Below are positions 63,322 through 64,000 of a stretch of DNA of 64,000 nucleotides, one piece after another. The stretch's first letter is position 1; each line of letters opens with the position of its first letter. Source of the DNA: Variovorax paradoxus NBRC 15149 (lineage in GTDB: Bacteria; Pseudomonadota; Gammaproteobacteria; Burkholderiales; Burkholderiaceae_C); the NCBI RefSeq assembly GCF_001591365.1, contig NZ_BCUT01000001.1, forward strand, positions 2,232,001 through 2,296,000, in the 5' to 3' direction. The notes below the pieces were generated by a model. That model was given only the letters and a program-made list of their open reading frames with translations, searched no databases and had not been told where the DNA came from. A program made the position numbers and the translations under genes.

Positions 63322-64000
63322 ATGTTCACTTTCGGCATCGGCACCGTCTTGCTTGTCTTGCTGGTGGTGCTGCTTTTTTCGGCCATCTGGATCTTTCGCG
63401 AATACGAGCGCGGCATCGTGTTCACCCTGGGCCGCTTCTCCAGGGTCGCGGGGCCCGGGCTGGTGATCGTGGTTCCCGCCATCCAGCAGGTCGTGCGGGT
63501 CGATCTGCGCACCGTGGTGCTCGAGGTTCCGACCCAGGACGTGATCTCGCGCGACAACGTGTCGGTGAAGGTCAGCGCGGTGGTCTACTTCCGCATCGTC
63601 GATGCCGAAAAGGCCATCATCGAAGTCAGGGATTTCTTCAACGCGACCAGCCAGCTAGCGCAGACCACGCTGCGCTCGGTGCTGGGCAAGCACCAGCTGG
63701 ACGACATGCTGGCGGAGCGGGAAAAACTCAACCTGGATGTGCGCGAGTCGCTCGACGTGCAGACGGCTTCGTGGGGCATCAAGGTCTCCAACGTGGAGAT
63801 CAAGCAGATCGACCTTACCGAATCGATGGTCCGCGCCATCGCGCGGCAGGCCGAGGCGGAGCGTGAGCGGCGTGCCAAGGTGATCCATGCCGAAGGCGAG
63901 CTGCAGGCCTCCGAGAAGCTGTTCCAGGCCGCGCGCGTGCTGGCGCAGGAGCCGCAGGCGATCCAGCTGCGCTACCTGGAAACGCTGACGGTGATTGGCG
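63322..64000 (+). CDS. SPFH/stomatin-family membrane protein (slipin), N-terminal part
   Basis: This protein is truncated by the window end after 226 residues. A transmembrane helix (LLVLLVVLLFSAIWIF, about residues 10-25) is followed by the stomatin domain: EYERGIVFTLGRFSRVAGPG, QDVISRDNVSVKVSAVVYFR and EAERERRAKVIHAEGE, ending in an amphipathic coiled-coil. GGGAG precedes the ATG. Slipins form oligomers on the inner membrane and regulate proteases or membrane domains; such genes often pair with an NfeD gene, which may follow outside the window. Confidence 0.93.
   Translation, partial: MFTFGIGTVLLVLLVVLLFSAIWIFREYERGIVFTLGRFSRVAGPGLVIVVPAIQQVVRVDLRTVVLEVPTQDVISRDNVSVKVSAVVYFRIVDAEKAIIEVRDFFNATSQLAQTTLRSVLGKHQLDDMLAEREKLNLDVRESLDVQTASWGIKVSNVEIKQIDLTESMVRAIARQAEAERERRAKVIHAEGELQASEKLFQAARVLAQEPQAIQLRYLETLTVIG

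Overview
The window looks like chromosomal DNA of a metabolically versatile betaproteobacterium of the Comamonadaceae (Burkholderiales), most like Variovorax. This is an inference from the high GC content, the Bug-type tricarboxylate-transporter binding proteins, a gentisate aromatic cluster, phasin/PHA-granule proteins, several sugar and amino-acid ABC transporters and an acyl-CoA carboxylase cluster. No rRNA, tRNA, transposase, integrase, phage gene or CRISPR array was seen. Genes are densely packed, with many 4-nt ATGA/GTGA overlaps.

Layout. 1-468: tail of an EamA/DMT permease. 477-10124: a divergent carbohydrate/polyol locus (GntR regulator, GlpD-type flavoprotein and FGGY kinase on the minus strand; binding protein, RbsA-like ATPase, permease, aldo/keto reductase and class I aldolase on the plus strand). 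Its divergent promoter carries three TGTCRTRACA boxes. 10250-14983: a 1577-residue exported mosaic of propeller, Ig, LamG, PKD, c-type haem and ricin-lectin modules. 15279: an orphan ATP synthase subunit c. 15713-20295: a branched-chain amino-acid-type (liv) ABC transporter. 20307-22915: methyltransferase, SDR, TesB thioesterase. 23012-30669: a 3-hydroxybenzoate/gentisate catabolic operon with two Bug binding proteins and a divergent LysR regulator. 30764-35066: thioesterase, phasin, TetR, TPR protein, acyl-CoA-binding protein, CoA-transferase. 35346-43976: AraC-controlled sugar/polyol ABC operon with zinc dehydrogenase, FGGY kinase and an L-xylulose-reductase-like SDR. 43989-47537: PHA-granule protein, predicted aminopeptidase and molybdopterin oxidoreductase, translationally coupled. 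47595-56550: ABC binding protein, DUF2817 peptidase-like protein, M20 amidohydrolase, GDPD lipoprotein, ArgE, DUF445 protein, propeller lipoprotein. 56699: MHYT sensor. 57542-63231: atu-like acyl-CoA carboxylase cluster. 63322-end: slipin (truncated by the window).

The most interesting non-coding signal is a family of about 275-bp composite elements, three complete and one truncated. Each is built of two different 96-bp hairpins (A and B) held in opposite orientation by a 46-47 bp linker and bordered by short terminal inverted repeats. Arms differ between A and B, but both share a 46-bp core whose apex shows compensatory base changes (GGCC/GGCC versus GCGC/GCGC). Two complete copies sit between cistrons of the AraC-linked sugar operon. 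A second, smaller CCCTC..GAGGG repeat overlaps gene junctions and supplies Shine-Dalgarno sequences. A perfect 14-bp hairpin lies directly before the carboxylase start codon.

Functionally the window is a set of import-plus-catabolism modules. The first sugar locus encodes a possible phosphorylate, oxidise, retro-aldol route for a polyol. The second encodes a polyol/ketose route (reductase, dehydrogenase, kinase). The aromatic and acyl-CoA clusters feed fumarate, pyruvate and acyl-CoA into central metabolism.
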